A stretch of DNA of 64,000 nt from Lutimaribacter pacificus. GTDB lineage: Bacteria > Pseudomonadota > Alphaproteobacteria > Rhodobacterales > Rhodobacteraceae. Under the pieces are notes generated by a model. The model searched no databases. It was given only the letters and a program-made list of their open reading frames with translations, and was not told where the DNA came from. Location: assembly GCF_900142185.1 (NCBI RefSeq), contig NZ_FQZZ01000012.1, positions 1 to 64,000 of the forward strand, in the 5' to 3' direction. The translations under genes were made by a program, and so were the position numbers. Shown here one piece after another: positions 1 to 8,965 of this stretch (position 1 is its first letter; each line of letters begins with the position of its first letter).

Positions 1-57
1 GAGCGGCTGGCGAAGAAATGGGCCCCGCGGCCTCGCAAACCCAAAACTACGATCTGA
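1..57 (+). CDS. 3' end of an unidentified gene (partial)
   Basis: An open frame enters from the left edge and stops at TGA 55-57, giving 18 residues that end in WAPRPRKPKTTI. The basic, proline-rich tail is compatible with a transposase or recombinase C-terminus, but the piece is too short to assign. Nothing recognisable lies between it and the cbpM stop at 153. Confidence 0.3.
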   Translation, partial: ERLAKKWAPRPRKPKTTI

Positions 58-152
58 GTGACGCCAGCGACCGCGGCCTACGCCGGATGGTTACTGTTGT
101 CCTCCTGTCCTGGTACCAGTAATCGCTTGGAACGCGCTGGCATTGACGAATG

Positions 153-506
153 TCATCGATCTTTTTCAGGTGCATCACCTTCCAGTTGCGCGCGAAAACG
201 CGACGCCACGGCATGCCTCACCTCTCGCGGCTGATCGTCGAGGGCCGCGAGCAACATGCGCATATCACGCCGGGTTTGATGCAATCGGTCGATGAGGGAC
301 AAAACCATGTGAACCGCGTCGGACGTGAGCGCCATCTCCTGCCGCAAGTCACAAACGAGCCGCAGGCGTGCGACATCGATGTCATCGAACAGTGGGCCGC
401 TTTCACTCATCGCGGGCCGCACCCAGCCCTCGCGCACCCAAACCCGCAAGTCACGACGGGTAAGCCTTCGGATCTCCGACAGGACCTTCTCTTCGGTATA
501 GATCAT
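153..506 (-). CDS. cbpM: CbpM-like chaperone modulator
   Basis: This 117-residue protein starts MIYTEEKVLSEIRRLTRRDL and has a MerR-like helix-turn-helix core with a following helical segment, as in the CbpM family. CbpM binds the J domain of CbpA and restrains its co-chaperone activity. The ATG at 504-506 overlaps the TGA of cbpA (503-505), so the two are translationally coupled as in other cbpA-cbpM pairs. A longer reading up to 728 exists but lies inside cbpA and is not needed. It is the last gene of the left sHsp operon. The role is inferred from family and context. Confidence 0.85.
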   Translation of the reverse strand: MIYTEEKVLSEIRRLTRRDLRVWVREGWVRPAMSESGPLFDDIDVARLRLVCDLRQEMALTSDAVHMVLSLIDRLHQTRRDMRMLLAALDDQPREVRHAVASRFRAQLEGDAPEKDR

Positions 507-1450
507 GTCGACCTCCCTAACTCGGTTCGCGGGTCGAACCCGGCCGTCTCGCGCCAGCGCTTCGCCAGGTCTTCCATGTCCTTGTCGATCTTCTTCGGCA
601 GCACGATCTTCAGCCGCACGATCTGATCGCCCGCCTTCCCCTTGACCGGTTTGATTCCCTTGCCACCGAGGCGCAGGCGCTGACCGGAAGACACCCCTTT
701 CGGGATGGTGAGCGAGACGGGCCCCCATACCGTGGGCACATCGACAGATCCGCCGAGCACCGCCTCGTCGAACGTGATCGGTAGCTCCAACTCGATGTCG
801 TCGCCCGTACGGCCAAACACAGGATGCGGTCTGACCGAAACAGTGACCAGCGCGTCGCCTGGCGCGCCCTCACCGTATCCCGGCGCACCCTTGCCGCGCA
901 GTCGAAGCGTCTGGCCATCCTTCAGGCCCGGCGGGATGCTGATTTCGATGGTGTTGCCATCGGGCATGGTCACGCGACGCTTTGTACCGCGCACGGCATC
1001 GAGGAAATCGACATCAAGATGGTAGCGCAAGTCCTGACCGCGCGCGTGGACCTCTCTGTGGAACCCACTCTGGCGTGGACCGCCGGCACGGCCACCGAAA
1101 AACTGTGAAAAGATGTCGCCCAAATCACCGTCGCCGACACCGCCGCCGAAGCCAGGGCCGGGGTCGTAACGGCGGCCAGCATCCTGTCCGGCATAATGAT
1201 GGTAGTACTGACGTTCAGCGCGTTCCTGGCCGCTGGCATCAATCTCGCCTGCATCGAAGCGACGGCGCGTCTCGGGATCGCTCAGCAGATCGTAAGCCGC
1301 CGAGACGGCCTTGAAGCGCTCCTGCTTCGCGGCGTCATCGGGGTGCAGGTCGGGATGCAACTCCTTCGCCAGCTTACGATACGCCTTCTTGATCTCTGCC
1401 TGGGGTGCGCTCTTTGGAACGCCTAGGACTTTGTATGGGTCGATACTCAT
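503..1450 (-). CDS. cbpA: CbpA-type J-domain co-chaperone
   Basis: This 315-residue DnaJ-class protein has an N-terminal J domain starting MSIDPYKVLGVPKSA, with the HPD tripeptide at residues 32-34. A Gly/Asp-rich linker (about 75-120) and a DnaJ C-terminal substrate-binding region follow. The four CxxCxGxG zinc-finger repeats of true DnaJ are absent, which places it with CbpA/DjlA-like type II proteins. It should stimulate the ATPase of a DnaK supplied elsewhere, since no dnaK is in the window. It lies downstream of the DegP-like gene with a gap of about 130 bp and is coupled to cbpM. Confidence 0.93.
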   Translation of the reverse strand: MSIDPYKVLGVPKSAPQAEIKKAYRKLAKELHPDLHPDDAAKQERFKAVSAAYDLLSDPETRRRFDAGEIDASGQERAERQYYHHYAGQDAGRRYDPGPGFGGGVGDGDLGDIFSQFFGGRAGGPRQSGFHREVHARGQDLRYHLDVDFLDAVRGTKRRVTMPDGNTIEISIPPGLKDGQTLRLRGKGAPGYGEGAPGDALVTVSVRPHPVFGRTGDDIELELPITFDEAVLGGSVDVPTVWGPVSLTIPKGVSSGQRLRLGGKGIKPVKGKAGDQIVRLKIVLPKKIDKDMEDLAKRWRETAGFDPRTELGRST

Positions 1451-1580
1451 CTTGTTTCGCTTTCAATCCCCTTGCCATGCTGCAAAACAGGCGAGGCCGG
1501 TGATTGCCAAAGGACCTCTGGCATCGCCCGAGAGCCAAGGCCAGGCACTCGGGCGCGCCAAGGATATCCAGATCGACGGG

Positions 1581-2960
1581 TCATGATCTGAGCACAATCA
1601 ACAGGGTCCGACCATCACGCCAAACGGTCAGCGCCACCGCGTTCGGCGCGTCCTCGAGTGCGCGGTCGATGTCGCGGATCGACCCTACCCTCTGCCGGTT
1701 GACCGCCGTGATGACGTCCCCCGCCTCCAGACCGGCCTGCGCGGCACGGCTGCCTGGCGCGATCTCCGAAACGACAACGCCGTCTGCGTCGCCCCAAGCC
1801 GGATGGTTCCGATCGAGCGGGGAAAGGCGAACACCCGCCAACGCATCAGATGCGCCACGATCGCGCTCTGCCAAGCGGGGGCCTCCGCCATCTGCGAGGG
1901 CGACCTGCGTCACCAGGCGCTCGCCATCTCGAACATAGGCGATTTCGACCTCATCGCCGGGTCGGCGCAAGCCGATCCTCTGGCGCAAGTCGGCGGATCC
2001 GTCGACACCCTCGCCGTCAACCGCGACAATGACATCTCCGGCGATAAGACCCGCGTCATCGGCAGGGGTGCCCGGCTCGACCGAGCTTACGATGGCGCCT
2101 GTCTCGGCCTCGACACCAAGCGCTACAGCCAAGTCAGGCGTGAGGTCCTGGATCATCACGCCAAGCCGACCGCGCTGGACTTCGCCGAACTCGACCAGCT
2201 GATCCATAACGGCCAGCGCCATGTTGATGGGCACCGCAAAACCGATCCCGACATTGCCGCCGCCATTGGGCGCGATAATGGCCGTGTTGATACCAACGAG
2301 ATTGCCATCGAGGGTGATCAGCGCACCGCCTGAGTTACCAGGGTTGATCGAGGCGTCGGTCTGGATGAAGTCTTCATAGCCTTCGGGATTGATCCCCGAC
2401 CGTCCAAGCGCAGAGACGATGCCGCTCGTCACGGTCTGTCCGAGACCGAAAGGATTGCCGATGGCAACAACGAAATCCCCCACGAGAAGGGTCTCGGAAT
2501 CGCCGAGTGGCACCTCTGTCAAGTTATTCGCGTCGATCCTGAGCACGGCGATATCCGTGGCCGGATCACGCCCGATCAACTCGGCCTCGAAGGTCCTGTT
2601 ATCACGCAGGGTCACGCGGATCTCATCCCCGTTTTCAATGACATGGTTGTTCGTCAGGATGTATCCTTCATCAGCATTAATGATGACACCGGACCCGGCG
2701 CTCATCTGCCGCTGCGGTGGCAGTTGCTCGAGCGGCGGCAAGAACGGCTGGAAGAACGGATCGCGGAAAAGCGGCGTCATCTGCGCGGGTCGCTCAGACA
2801 CGACCGCGATGTTGACGACGGCGTCATCCACGGCGTCGATCAGCGGCGCGATGGTCGGAATGCCGCGTTCATCAGGCTCAACCGCTGCGATTTGGGCAAC
2901 CGCCGGCCCCGCGACAACACCAATCGAAAAGACGAATAGAAAAGCCAGACGGCTCAGCAT
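1581..2960 (-). CDS. degP: DegP/DegQ-like periplasmic serine protease (S1C, two PDZ)
   Basis: This 459-residue protein has a signal peptide over residues 1-22 (hydrophobic core, then AVAQ). The trypsin-like domain shows His106 in TNNHVIENG, Asp136 in DPATDIAVL and Ser210 in NPGNSGG. Two C-terminal PDZ domains follow (about 255-345 and 365-455). HtrA-family enzymes degrade or refold damaged periplasmic proteins. The start has a good AAAGGAGA ribosome site. It sits 63 bp behind the third sHsp of the left cassette, in the same operon as cbpA-cbpM. A second, shorter S1C protease is at 10832-11866. Confidence 0.93.
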   Translation of the reverse strand: MLSRLAFLFVFSIGVVAGPAVAQIAAVEPDERGIPTIAPLIDAVDDAVVNIAVVSERPAQMTPLFRDPFFQPFLPPLEQLPPQRQMSAGSGVIINADEGYILTNNHVIENGDEIRVTLRDNRTFEAELIGRDPATDIAVLRIDANNLTEVPLGDSETLLVGDFVVAIGNPFGLGQTVTSGIVSALGRSGINPEGYEDFIQTDASINPGNSGGALITLDGNLVGINTAIIAPNGGGNVGIGFAVPINMALAVMDQLVEFGEVQRGRLGVMIQDLTPDLAVALGVEAETGAIVSSVEPGTPADDAGLIAGDVIVAVDGEGVDGSADLRQRIGLRRPGDEVEIAYVRDGERLVTQVALADGGGPRLAERDRGASDALAGVRLSPLDRNHPAWGDADGVVVSEIAPGSRAAQAGLEAGDVITAVNRQRVGSIRDIDRALEDAPNAVALTVWRDGRTLLIVLRS

Positions 2961-3023
2961 GGTTCATCTCCTTTGCAAATGCGCGCCGCCGGGATTGCGC
3001 ACCAGCGGCGCATCAGCACGGGA

Positions 3024-3515
3024 TCACGCGGCCTGCACTTCGATGCGTTTTACCTTGGCCTGAGCTTCCGGGGTTTGCGGCAGCTTGATGGTCAGCACGC
3101 CGTTCCTGAAGCTGGCCTCAGCCTTTTCGCCATCGATGCCCGGAGGCAACGGGATCGTGCGGTAGATCGCGCCGTAGCTGCGCTCAGACAAGTAATAGCC
3201 CTTCTTCTCTTCCTGCCGCTCGACCTTCTTCTCGCCCTTCACGGTCAGCAGGTCGTCGGTGACCGACACCTCGATGTCCGACATGTCCATGCCCGGCAGC
3301 TCGATCGAAACCTCGACATGGTCCTTAGTCTCGACCACGTCAGACTTGGCATCTCCACCGCCCCAGGGCCAGTCGAGGTCGCCGGCGCGGGTCCAGAAGC
3401 TTTCGAAGACCCGGTTCATCTCGCGCTGCAAACTGGCGATGGGGTTCTGATCATCGGCCTTCGGTTCGGGCGCATGATCCTTGCGCGCCCACGGGATCAA
3501 ATCTTTGATCTGCAT
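3024..3515 (-). CDS. hsp20: Small heat-shock protein C (left cassette)
   Basis: This 163-residue Hsp20 has a conserved opening MQIKDLIPWARKDHAP, an alpha-crystallin domain (about 55-155) with the NGVLTIKLP motif, and a short tail without a clear IXI motif. sHsps are ATP-independent holdases that bind unfolding proteins and pass them to disaggregases. It is the third gene of the left cassette. Aligned without gaps by eye to the copy at 34475-34966, it differs at roughly 23 of 163 positions, mostly conservatively. This indicates a duplication of the whole cassette. Confidence 0.95.
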   Translation of the reverse strand: MQIKDLIPWARKDHAPEPKADDQNPIASLQREMNRVFESFWTRAGDLDWPWGGGDAKSDVVETKDHVEVSIELPGMDMSDIEVSVTDDLLTVKGEKKVERQEEKKGYYLSERSYGAIYRTIPLPPGIDGEKAEASFRNGVLTIKLPQTPEAQAKVKRIEVQAA

Positions 3516-3552
3516 TTCTTTCCTCCTTCATTTCTGCGCGGAAGGCCCCGGA

Positions 3553-3960
3553 TCAGGACCCTGTCACGGCGATCTTCTTGGGCTGGGCCTCGGCGGTCCG
3601 AGGCAGCGTTACGGTCAGCACGCCATGCGAGACCGACGCTCCGATCTTGTCCGGATCGAAATCGTCGGACAGGGTGAAGGCGCGTTCGTAATCGCCTTCC
3701 CCGTATTCGGCGTATGCCAGTTGCAGCTTCTCGGGATGCGTTCCCTCGATCTTGCCGCGGACTGTCAGAACGCGCTTTTCCAGCGTGACGTCGACGTCTT
3801 CGGCAGAAACGCCAGGCATCTCGAGCATCAGCGTGACACCCTCATCCGTTTCCACGATATCGGTTAGCGGTTGATAGATGCGACCGCCCGCCATGGTTTC
3901 GGGGGCCTGGGCCGGGGTTTTCTCAACCGTCTCAGGCGTGTGGGTCATTTGGTCCGTCAT
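3553..3960 (-). CDS. hsp20: Small heat-shock protein B (left cassette)
   Basis: This 135-residue Hsp20 has a short variable N-terminus (MTDQMTHTPETVEKTP) and an alpha-crystallin domain from about residue 30 to the end, including HGVLTVTLPR near the C-terminus. A GAGGAG ribosome site precedes the ATG. It is the middle gene of the left A-B-C cassette, 15 bp after gene A. Its partner in the right cassette is 34036-34434 (132 residues). The role is a holdase chaperone. Confidence 0.94.
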   Translation of the reverse strand: MTDQMTHTPETVEKTPAQAPETMAGGRIYQPLTDIVETDEGVTLMLEMPGVSAEDVDVTLEKRVLTVRGKIEGTHPEKLQLAYAEYGEGDYERAFTLSDDFDPDKIGASVSHGVLTVTLPRTAEAQPKKIAVTGS

Positions 3961-3975
3961 TTGCGTTTTCTCCTC

Positions 3976-4404
3976 TCAAGCGGCTTTGATCTCGATCTTC
4001 CGTGGTTTATCCTCGTCCGGACGACCCACGACGATGCGCAGGACACCTGCTGTCATCCGCGCCTCGACCTTCTCGTCGGACGCAGCAAAGGGCAGCCGGA
4101 TCGCGCGGGTGAATTTTCCGAAACGGCGTTCATTTCGATGCCAGCGCGCGGTGTCCGGTAGGTCCGGTGCCTTGCGCTCGCCCGAGATCGTCAGAACGTT
4201 GTCCTTGACCGAAATATCGATGTCGGACGGGTCGATACCGGGGATTTCCGCCGTGACGGCAACGGCATCGTCGCCTTGCCAGACATTCACCACTGGAAAG
4301 ACGGATTGATCAGAGTTCGTCGGGATAAACCGGTTCACGTCACGCAGCATGGAACGCATCATCCCAAAGGGATCACTGCGACGCGTGTAGGTGGGATAGT
4401 ACAT
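3976..4404 (-). CDS. hsp20: Small heat-shock protein A (left cassette)
   Basis: This 142-residue Hsp20 starts MYYPTYTRRSDPFGMMRSML. The frame stays open upstream to 4503, but the GAGGAGG ribosome site at 4411-4417 sets the start at ATG 4402-4404, and the right-cassette copy at 33592 has the same start. An alpha-crystallin domain covers about residues 35-135 with AGVLRIVV near the end. It is the promoter-proximal gene of the left operon, behind a leader predicted to hide its ribosome site in a hairpin. Confidence 0.94.
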   Translation of the reverse strand: MYYPTYTRRSDPFGMMRSMLRDVNRFIPTNSDQSVFPVVNVWQGDDAVAVTAEIPGIDPSDIDISVKDNVLTISGERKAPDLPDTARWHRNERRFGKFTRAIRLPFAASDEKVEARMTAGVLRIVVGRPDEDKPRKIEIKAA

Positions 4405-4410
4405 ATCTTG

Positions 4411-4474
4411 CCTCCTCATTTTGCCAATCCAAACATGCGACAAAGGTCGCATGCGATTGAGGCGCCCGAGGAGG
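4411..4474 (-). promoter_or_regulatory. Candidate RNA thermometer in the left sHsp leader
   Basis: Read on the minus strand, CCTCCTC (4474-4468) is perfectly complementary to the Shine-Dalgarno GAGGAGG (4417-4411). Inside this 7-bp stem, GCC (4463-4461) pairs with GGC (4425-4423) and AATC (4458-4455) with GATT (4429-4426). The tip is an 8-bp hairpin, CATGCGAC/GTCGCATG (4453-4446 with 4441-4434), closed by a CTTT loop. The nested stem would block ribosome entry until it melts. It lacks the UYGCU signature of ROSE. Pairing is seen in sequence; temperature response is inferred. Confidence 0.6.
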
Positions 4475-4623
4475 TCGGACTTGTCTAAAGGTTCGCCGAT
4501 CAAGCGGCGTTCGATGTCATTCGCGTTTCCGTTCCGCTCCCAAAATGGCGAGTGGCCGGTGGTCCGCTGTCAGAGCCGAACCTTTATGCGTATCCTTGAA
4601 ACCCCATCTGGGCGTCTCGCTGC

Positions 4624-4654
4624 TAATAAGGTGAGGTCGATCCCGATTTTCAAG
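4624..4654 (-). promoter_or_regulatory. RpoH-type promoter of the left sHsp operon
   Basis: On the minus strand CTTGAA (4654-4649) is followed after exactly 17 bases by CCTTATTA (4631-4624). The same arrangement and flanking sequence occur before the right cassette. Transcription would start near 4617 and give a leader of about 210 nt containing the candidate thermometer. From 4655 to the omega-like gene at 4945 I see no gene. Confidence 0.55.
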
Positions 4655-4944
4655 AATGTCTTTGTACATTTTCTTGTCGACATGGGACGCATCCAAGCCA
4701 ACGTATACTGAGTAATCGACGCGGTCTTCGATATAGCGCTCGTGCCTTTGCAAGCAAACCGCGATCGGCTCGCGGAAACCTCCCGCGCTCCGCTCGGACG
4801 GGAGACGTTGGGTGACACCGGCCTCGCCTTTATCGCCAAACCGGTGGAACGGCCAATGGGTCTAGCGGAATGAGGCCGCAAGACGTATGTGCATGCTACG
4901 CAACCCCGTCGCGGCCTCACAAAAGCGCGCGCGTAGTCCCACAC

Positions 4945-5268
4945 CTATGCCGCCAGATCATCCCTGTCCGATGCGTCGGACAAAAGCTGGATTAGGCTGG
5001 CTTCGTCCAAAAGCTCCGTTTCGGACGGTGCGTCCACTTCCCCCGTACGGCGTTGTCTTTCGATTAGTCGCTGCCACGCCTCTCGCCGCAAGTGCGCATC
5101 GAGTGCAACCTCGTTGAGCGCCACTGCGCAGCGCGCACCACTAGGCGGTGCCTGCCATTTGACAACGTTGTTTCCCATCTCCCGCGCGTGTTGGGCGGCC
5201 GCAAGGATAAGGCCGAAGCGGTCGGCATCTCGCGCGACCGCGTCGGCGATGTCTACCGGATGTCTCAT
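4945..5268 (-). CDS. RNA polymerase omega-like protein 1
   Basis: This 107-residue protein resembles RpoZ in its first 65 residues. IADAVARDADRFGLILAAA and the following AREM match the omega pattern V..V.NRF.LVL.AA.RAR, and AVALNEVA corresponds to the omega VVALREI segment. An acidic tail of about 30 residues follows. Omega helps assemble RNA polymerase and carries part of the (p)ppGpp site. It starts 12 bp after the stop of an NDUFS4-like gene, an arrangement repeated at 20076-21043. The match is from reading alone, and this copy is the more diverged one. Confidence 0.55.
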   Translation of the reverse strand: MRHPVDIADAVARDADRFGLILAAAQHAREMGNNVVKWQAPPSGARCAVALNEVALDAHLRREAWQRLIERQRRTGEVDAPSETELLDEASLIQLLSDASDRDDLAA

Positions 5269-5280
5269 CGCACCCTTCCC

Positions 5281-5718
5281 TCAGATGCGCCGATCCGGGC
5301 GGAAATTGTCCGCATAGCTCTTGATCACCGGTTTGCGGCGGTTCTCTGGCAGCACGATTACACGCCATCCCTGGCGTTCGGCAAAATCGAGTGCGGCCTC
5401 TTTGGTCGTAAAGGTCAGTGAAACCTGGCGCGCCGGATCGTTCCCTGCTGTCCAGCCCATCAGAGGCTCCAGCCATTGCGGCTGCGTGACTTGCAGAACA
5501 AGCCGCCAACTCTTGCTACGCGGTCCTGACGTCATTGCGGACCGCGCGGGCCAATGGATCAATGCCAGGGGCGCCGTGCCCGGTACGGTGGTCTTGTCGG
5601 CATCTTTCCCACGTTGATCCTGTTTCGGGAACGCGATGACCTCTGCCCGTGCGTCATGTGCGATGTTCTTCTGTGCCCGAACGTCAAGGTCGGAACGCAG
5701 TTTTGCGGATTGTGCCAT
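5281..5718 (-). CDS. NDUFS4-like (ETC complex I subunit) protein 1
   Basis: This 145-residue protein has a charged N-terminal 65 residues followed by an NDUFS4/ETC_C1_NDUFA4-type domain. The key matches are WLEPLMGWTAGND, LTFTTKEAALDFAERQGW and a KSYADNF motif near the end, which parallels KSYGANF of mitochondrial NDUFS4. NDUFS4 is an accessory subunit of NADH dehydrogenase, but this gene is surrounded by chaperones. A GGAGG ribosome site precedes ATG 5716-5718. It probably forms a two-gene unit with the omega-like gene downstream. Function here is unknown. Confidence 0.7.
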   Translation of the reverse strand: MAQSAKLRSDLDVRAQKNIAHDARAEVIAFPKQDQRGKDADKTTVPGTAPLALIHWPARSAMTSGPRSKSWRLVLQVTQPQWLEPLMGWTAGNDPARQVSLTFTTKEAALDFAERQGWRVIVLPENRRKPVIKSYADNFRPDRRI

Positions 5719-5888
5719 CCATGTCCTCCATCATGTGTTCAGTGCAAATGGCCCGGTCGGGATCATCCCGGCTCGAGCGGTGGCGATTTGGGGAGGCGCG
5801 GCGGGCATTTCAATCTCTTGACCAACGAAAAGCCATTTCCCATCTCGCCCGCGAAAATGGCGAAACGACCAACTGCGAAACTTATGAG

Positions 5889-7169
5889 ATGCAAAGAGAA
5901 ACCGTTTCGACATCGGTGATTGTCGCCATCGCGCCAGTCCTTGCCGCGGTTGCGCTTTTGACATTGGGGCACGGACTGCAAGGCACCTTGCTTGGCATCC
6001 GCGGTGGTCGAGAAGGCATGTCGGCGGGAGACATCGGCCTCGTCATGTCGGCCTACTTTGCGGGCGCCGCCGCAGGATCGGTCTGGAGCCCCGGCGTGAT
6101 CATGGCCGTCGGCCATATCCGCGCGTTTGCAGCCTTTGCGTCGATGACATCAGCCGTTGCGTTGGTTTACGCGCTCCATATCAGTGTCTCTGGCTGGCTG
6201 GTTCTCAGATTTCTGAATGACTTCTGCTATGCGGCGATGATCGTGGTTGTCGAAAGCTGGCTGAATGCGTCAACGCCTAGCAGGTCACGCTGATGCGTCC
6301 TTGCAACCTATGGCGCGTTGATGATGGGGGCCTGGGCCGCGAGCCAGCCGTTGATCGGCCTCGCCGATCCTGAAGGCTTCGTGCTCTTCGCGGTCATCTC
6401 AATTCTGGTGTCTCTGTCTCTCGTCCCTTTGACGTTATCTCGGGGAGCAGTCTCTCCAGACATTCAGGCGAGCCGAAGTTCAATATCAAGGCTTTTTGCG
6501 ATCTCACCTATTGCGTTGGTCGGCGGCTTTCTGATTGGTGTTTGGACCAGCGCGTTTTGGGGGCTGGGGCTAACCTACGGGCAGTTGTCCGGCCCTTCCG
6601 ACACCGAGGTCGCGATCTTCATGTCCGTTGTCATGATCGGCGCGCTGGTCGCACAATGGCCGGTTGGCTGGCTATTGGATGTGATTGACCGGCGCGTGGT
6701 GATCGGTTTCGTGACACTCCTGGCAGGGCTCTGCGCCGTCGCACTCACAACGATCGGGACAGAAGACTGGGAGGTCTTTCTGTTGACCTCGGCACTTTAC
6801 GGGGGCGCTAGCATTACGATTTATTCTGTTTGCCTCGCCCTTATCAACAACCGGATCGAGGCTGATGAAATCGTCGCAGCAGCCAGCGCTCTGCTGCTCT
6901 TTTACGCGATCGGGTCGGCGCTTGGTCCGATTACGATCGGTATCCTCGTCGAAGCGTTCGGCCCCGCGACCTTTTTTGCGGCGGCGGCTGCGCTTCAATT
7001 CGGTTTCGCCGCCTATGTCATTTGGCGCCTGCTGACCGGCAGCCGCCAGCCAGAAGGCGACAAGCAGGGCTTCGTTGCAATGCCCGCTAATTCCACAAGT
7101 CACATGGCGACAGAGCTGCATAAGCACGGGACCGCCGACGACAGAAAATTTGCCAGTCAGACCTCTTGA
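5889..7169 (+). pseudogene. MFS transporter interrupted by an in-frame stop
   Basis: One reading frame of about 427 codons encodes a 12-helix major-facilitator protein of the YcaD-like type. Its N-terminal half contains LGHGLQGTLLGIR and VVESWLN. A single TGA at 6291-6293 interrupts the frame after SRSR; the same frame continues at once as CVLATYGALMMGAW, where relatives usually read GRVLATYG. There is no length shift, so this is a nonsense change (or sequencing error) and not a frameshift. A second start at 6318 could yield only the C-terminal half. No strong ribosome site precedes 5889. Confidence 0.75.
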
Positions 7170-7245
7170 AAACGTTTTTGGCCCAACAAATCTCTGCGGC
7201 GCGCGGGAGGAAGGGCCTCCCAAAACTCAAACAGGAGATACGCAA

Positions 7246-7491
7246 ATGCGTCGTTTAGCAGTTGGTGCAACCGTTGCCGCTCTGTTGGCGGCACCCGCTT
7301 TCGCTCTTTCGGTATCGGATGTCGACACGGATGGCGACAGCCTCATCTCTTTCGCCGAAATGGCGGAGCTTTACCCCGATCTGACCGAAGAGACCTTTGC
7401 AGAGGTCGACACCGGCGGTGATGAGTTTGTCGACGAAGACGAACTGACAGCCGCACTCGAGGCTGGTCTGATCGAAGAACCTGCTGAGTAA
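7246..7491 (+). CDS. Secreted EF-hand protein
   Basis: This 81-residue protein has an N-terminal signal peptide (residues 1-20, ending AFA) and two EF-hand loops. The first, at residues 27-38, is canonical with Asp27, Asp29, Asp31 and Glu38. The second, at 55-66, has Gly57 at position 3 in place of Asp or Asn, so it may bind calcium poorly. The C-terminus is strongly acidic. An AGGAGA ribosome site precedes the ATG. It lies 76 bp after the MFS frame and 44 bp before a small membrane protein, probably in one transcript. A periplasmic calcium-binding role is inferred. Confidence 0.8.
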   Translation: MRRLAVGATVAALLAAPAFALSVSDVDTDGDSLISFAEMAELYPDLTEETFAEVDTGGDEFVDEDELTAALEAGLIEEPAE

Positions 7492-7535
7492 CCAGCTTTG
7501 TACAAACGTCAATCTTGATCAGGAGGACACTGCAC

Positions 7536-7709
7536 ATGGCTATGACCGAAAAACTCCCAAAGCAGATCAACTGGAAGATCTGGGGCGCTGTTGCCGTCGC
7601 AGCGATCATCGTGCTTGGTGGCGCGGGGTACTATTTCGACTGGTTCGGCACCGGTGCGACCGAAGCCGTGGCTCCAGCCGCTGAAGAGGCAGCCCCGGCA
7701 AGCGAATAA
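7536..7709 (+). CDS. Small single-pass membrane protein
   Basis: This 57-residue protein has one hydrophobic segment (WGAVAVAAIIVLGGAGYYF, about residues 15-33) followed by an Ala/Glu/Pro-rich acidic tail. AGGAGG at 7521-7526 fixes ATG 7536 as the start. It follows the EF-hand gene and is followed by a strong terminator, so the two probably form one unit. I do not recognise a family. The tail should lie in the periplasm if the basic N-terminus is cytoplasmic. Confidence 0.65.
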   Translation: MAMTEKLPKQINWKIWGAVAVAAIIVLGGAGYYFDWFGTGATEAVAPAAEEAAPASE

Positions 7710-7730
7710 TCGCCATTCCGCCGACGTCGA

Positions 7731-7758
7731 GAGCCCGGCGGATGAAACCGTCGGGCTC
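7731..7758 (+). terminator. Rho-independent terminator
   Basis: GAGCCCGGCGG (7731-7741) pairs with CCGTCGGGCTC (7748-7758) through an 11-bp stem with one G-U pair and a 6-nt loop, then TTTTGT. It closes the EF-hand/small membrane protein unit. The 250 bp from here to htpX at 8018 show no gene. Confidence 0.85.
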
Positions 7759-8017
7759 TTTTGTCTAATCTCGGATATATCGGTAATGCTCAAACCGATT
7801 TCTTTTGAGATTGTCTTTGGATAGGCACGTTGTTTTGGCGTGGCCCTCATTGGTGTACTCTGAACAATCACCCCTTTCAGTTCATCGATTCGATCTCATG
7901 TCGCCGACGCTCCACTGAAATAGGGAGTAGTTGAAGAAACGCATTCCGGTTTGGACGTTTATTGCCGCTGATTTCGGCCATGCCTATGTGCGGGGCATAA
8001 ATACTCGGAGGAAACGG

Positions 8018-8896
8018 ATGGTTCGCACCTTCTTGCTTATGGCAGCCATGACCGCCTTTGTGGGCGTGGCGGGGCTTTTGCTGGGCGGTGAGGCTGGGCT
8101 CGTCATTGCGCTGGCCATCGCGGCGGGCATGAACTTTTTTGCCTACTGGAACTCTGACAAAGTCGTTCTGCGGATGCATGGTGCACGGCCTGTGGACCAA
8201 AGATCGGCACCAGAACTGTGGGAGATGACGGCAAGCATGGCGCGGCGGGCGGAGATGCCAATGCCCGCCCTCTACATCATCGAGACCGAGCAACCGAACG
8301 CTTTTGCCACCGGGCGAAACCCCGAAAACGCGGCCGTTGCCGTCACACGCGGACTGCTCCGCAATATGAGCCGAGAGGAGGTCGCGGGCGTCGTGGCCCA
8401 TGAGCTGGCGCATATCAAGAACCGCGACACGCTGACCATGACGATCACGGCCACGCTGGCGGGCGCCGTGTCGCTGCTCGCCAATTTCGCCATTTTCTTC
8501 GGCGGCGGGCGAGACCGCCCGCTCGGGATGATCGGCACAATCGCCATGATGATCCTGGCACCCCTCGCGGCGGCGATGGTGCAAATGGCGATCAGCCGGG
8601 TGCGCGAGTACGAGGCTGATGCCGAAGGTGCAGCGATCTGCGGGAACCCTGAGTGGCTGGCCTCGGCACTTAACAAACTGGGGGTCCTTTCGGGCCGGAT
8701 CGACAACATCGCCGCCGAAAGAAACCCGGCCACCGCGCATATGTTCATCGTGAACCCGCTGCATATGCAGGCTGTGGACAGCCTGTTTGCCACACATCCA
8801 CCCATAGAAAAGCGCATAGCGGAACTGCGGAAACTCAGCGGTGCATCCATGCGTCGTGCACCGCGCGCACAAGCAGGCGCGGGTCCGTGGGGGTGA
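8018..8896 (+). CDS. htpX: HtpX membrane zinc metalloprotease 1
   Basis: This 292-residue M48 peptidase has two N-terminal membrane segments (about 4-22 and 27-44), the zinc motif HELAH at residues 128-132, two further hydrophobic segments and a downstream EYEAD motif carrying the third zinc ligand. HtpX cleaves damaged inner-membrane proteins alongside FtsH. CGGAGGAAA before 8018 sets the start at [11 protein letters not shown]; the open frame upstream to 7931 is not used. It precedes htpG by 69 bp. A more distant paralog is at 32373-33326. Confidence 0.93.
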   Translation: MVRTFLLMAAMTAFVGVAGLLLGGEAGLVIALAIAAGMNFFAYWNSDKVVLRMHGARPVDQRSAPELWEMTASMARRAEMPMPALYIIETEQPNAFATGRNPENAAVAVTRGLLRNMSREEVAGVVAHELAHIKNRDTLTMTITATLAGAVSLLANFAIFFGGGRDRPLGMIGTIAMMILAPLAAAMVQMAISRVREYEADAEGAAICGNPEWLASALNKLGVLSGRIDNIAAERNPATAHMFIVNPLHMQAVDSLFATHPPIEKRIAELRKLSGASMRRAPRAQAGAGPWG

Positions 8897-8965
8897 ACGA
8901 CGCCTATTGAAGGCCCCCAGCGCGATCCATAAATCAGCGCCGCGTTTGAAACTGGAGGAGAAAAC

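Noticed and set aside
4434-4453. CATGCGAC palindrome as a protein operator
   Set aside because: It fits better as the tip of the leader hairpin that hides the ribosome site, though an operator role is not excluded.
7877-8872. 331-codon minus-strand open frame
   Set aside because: Antisense to htpX, which has zinc motifs and a ribosome site; His/Arg-rich with no domain.
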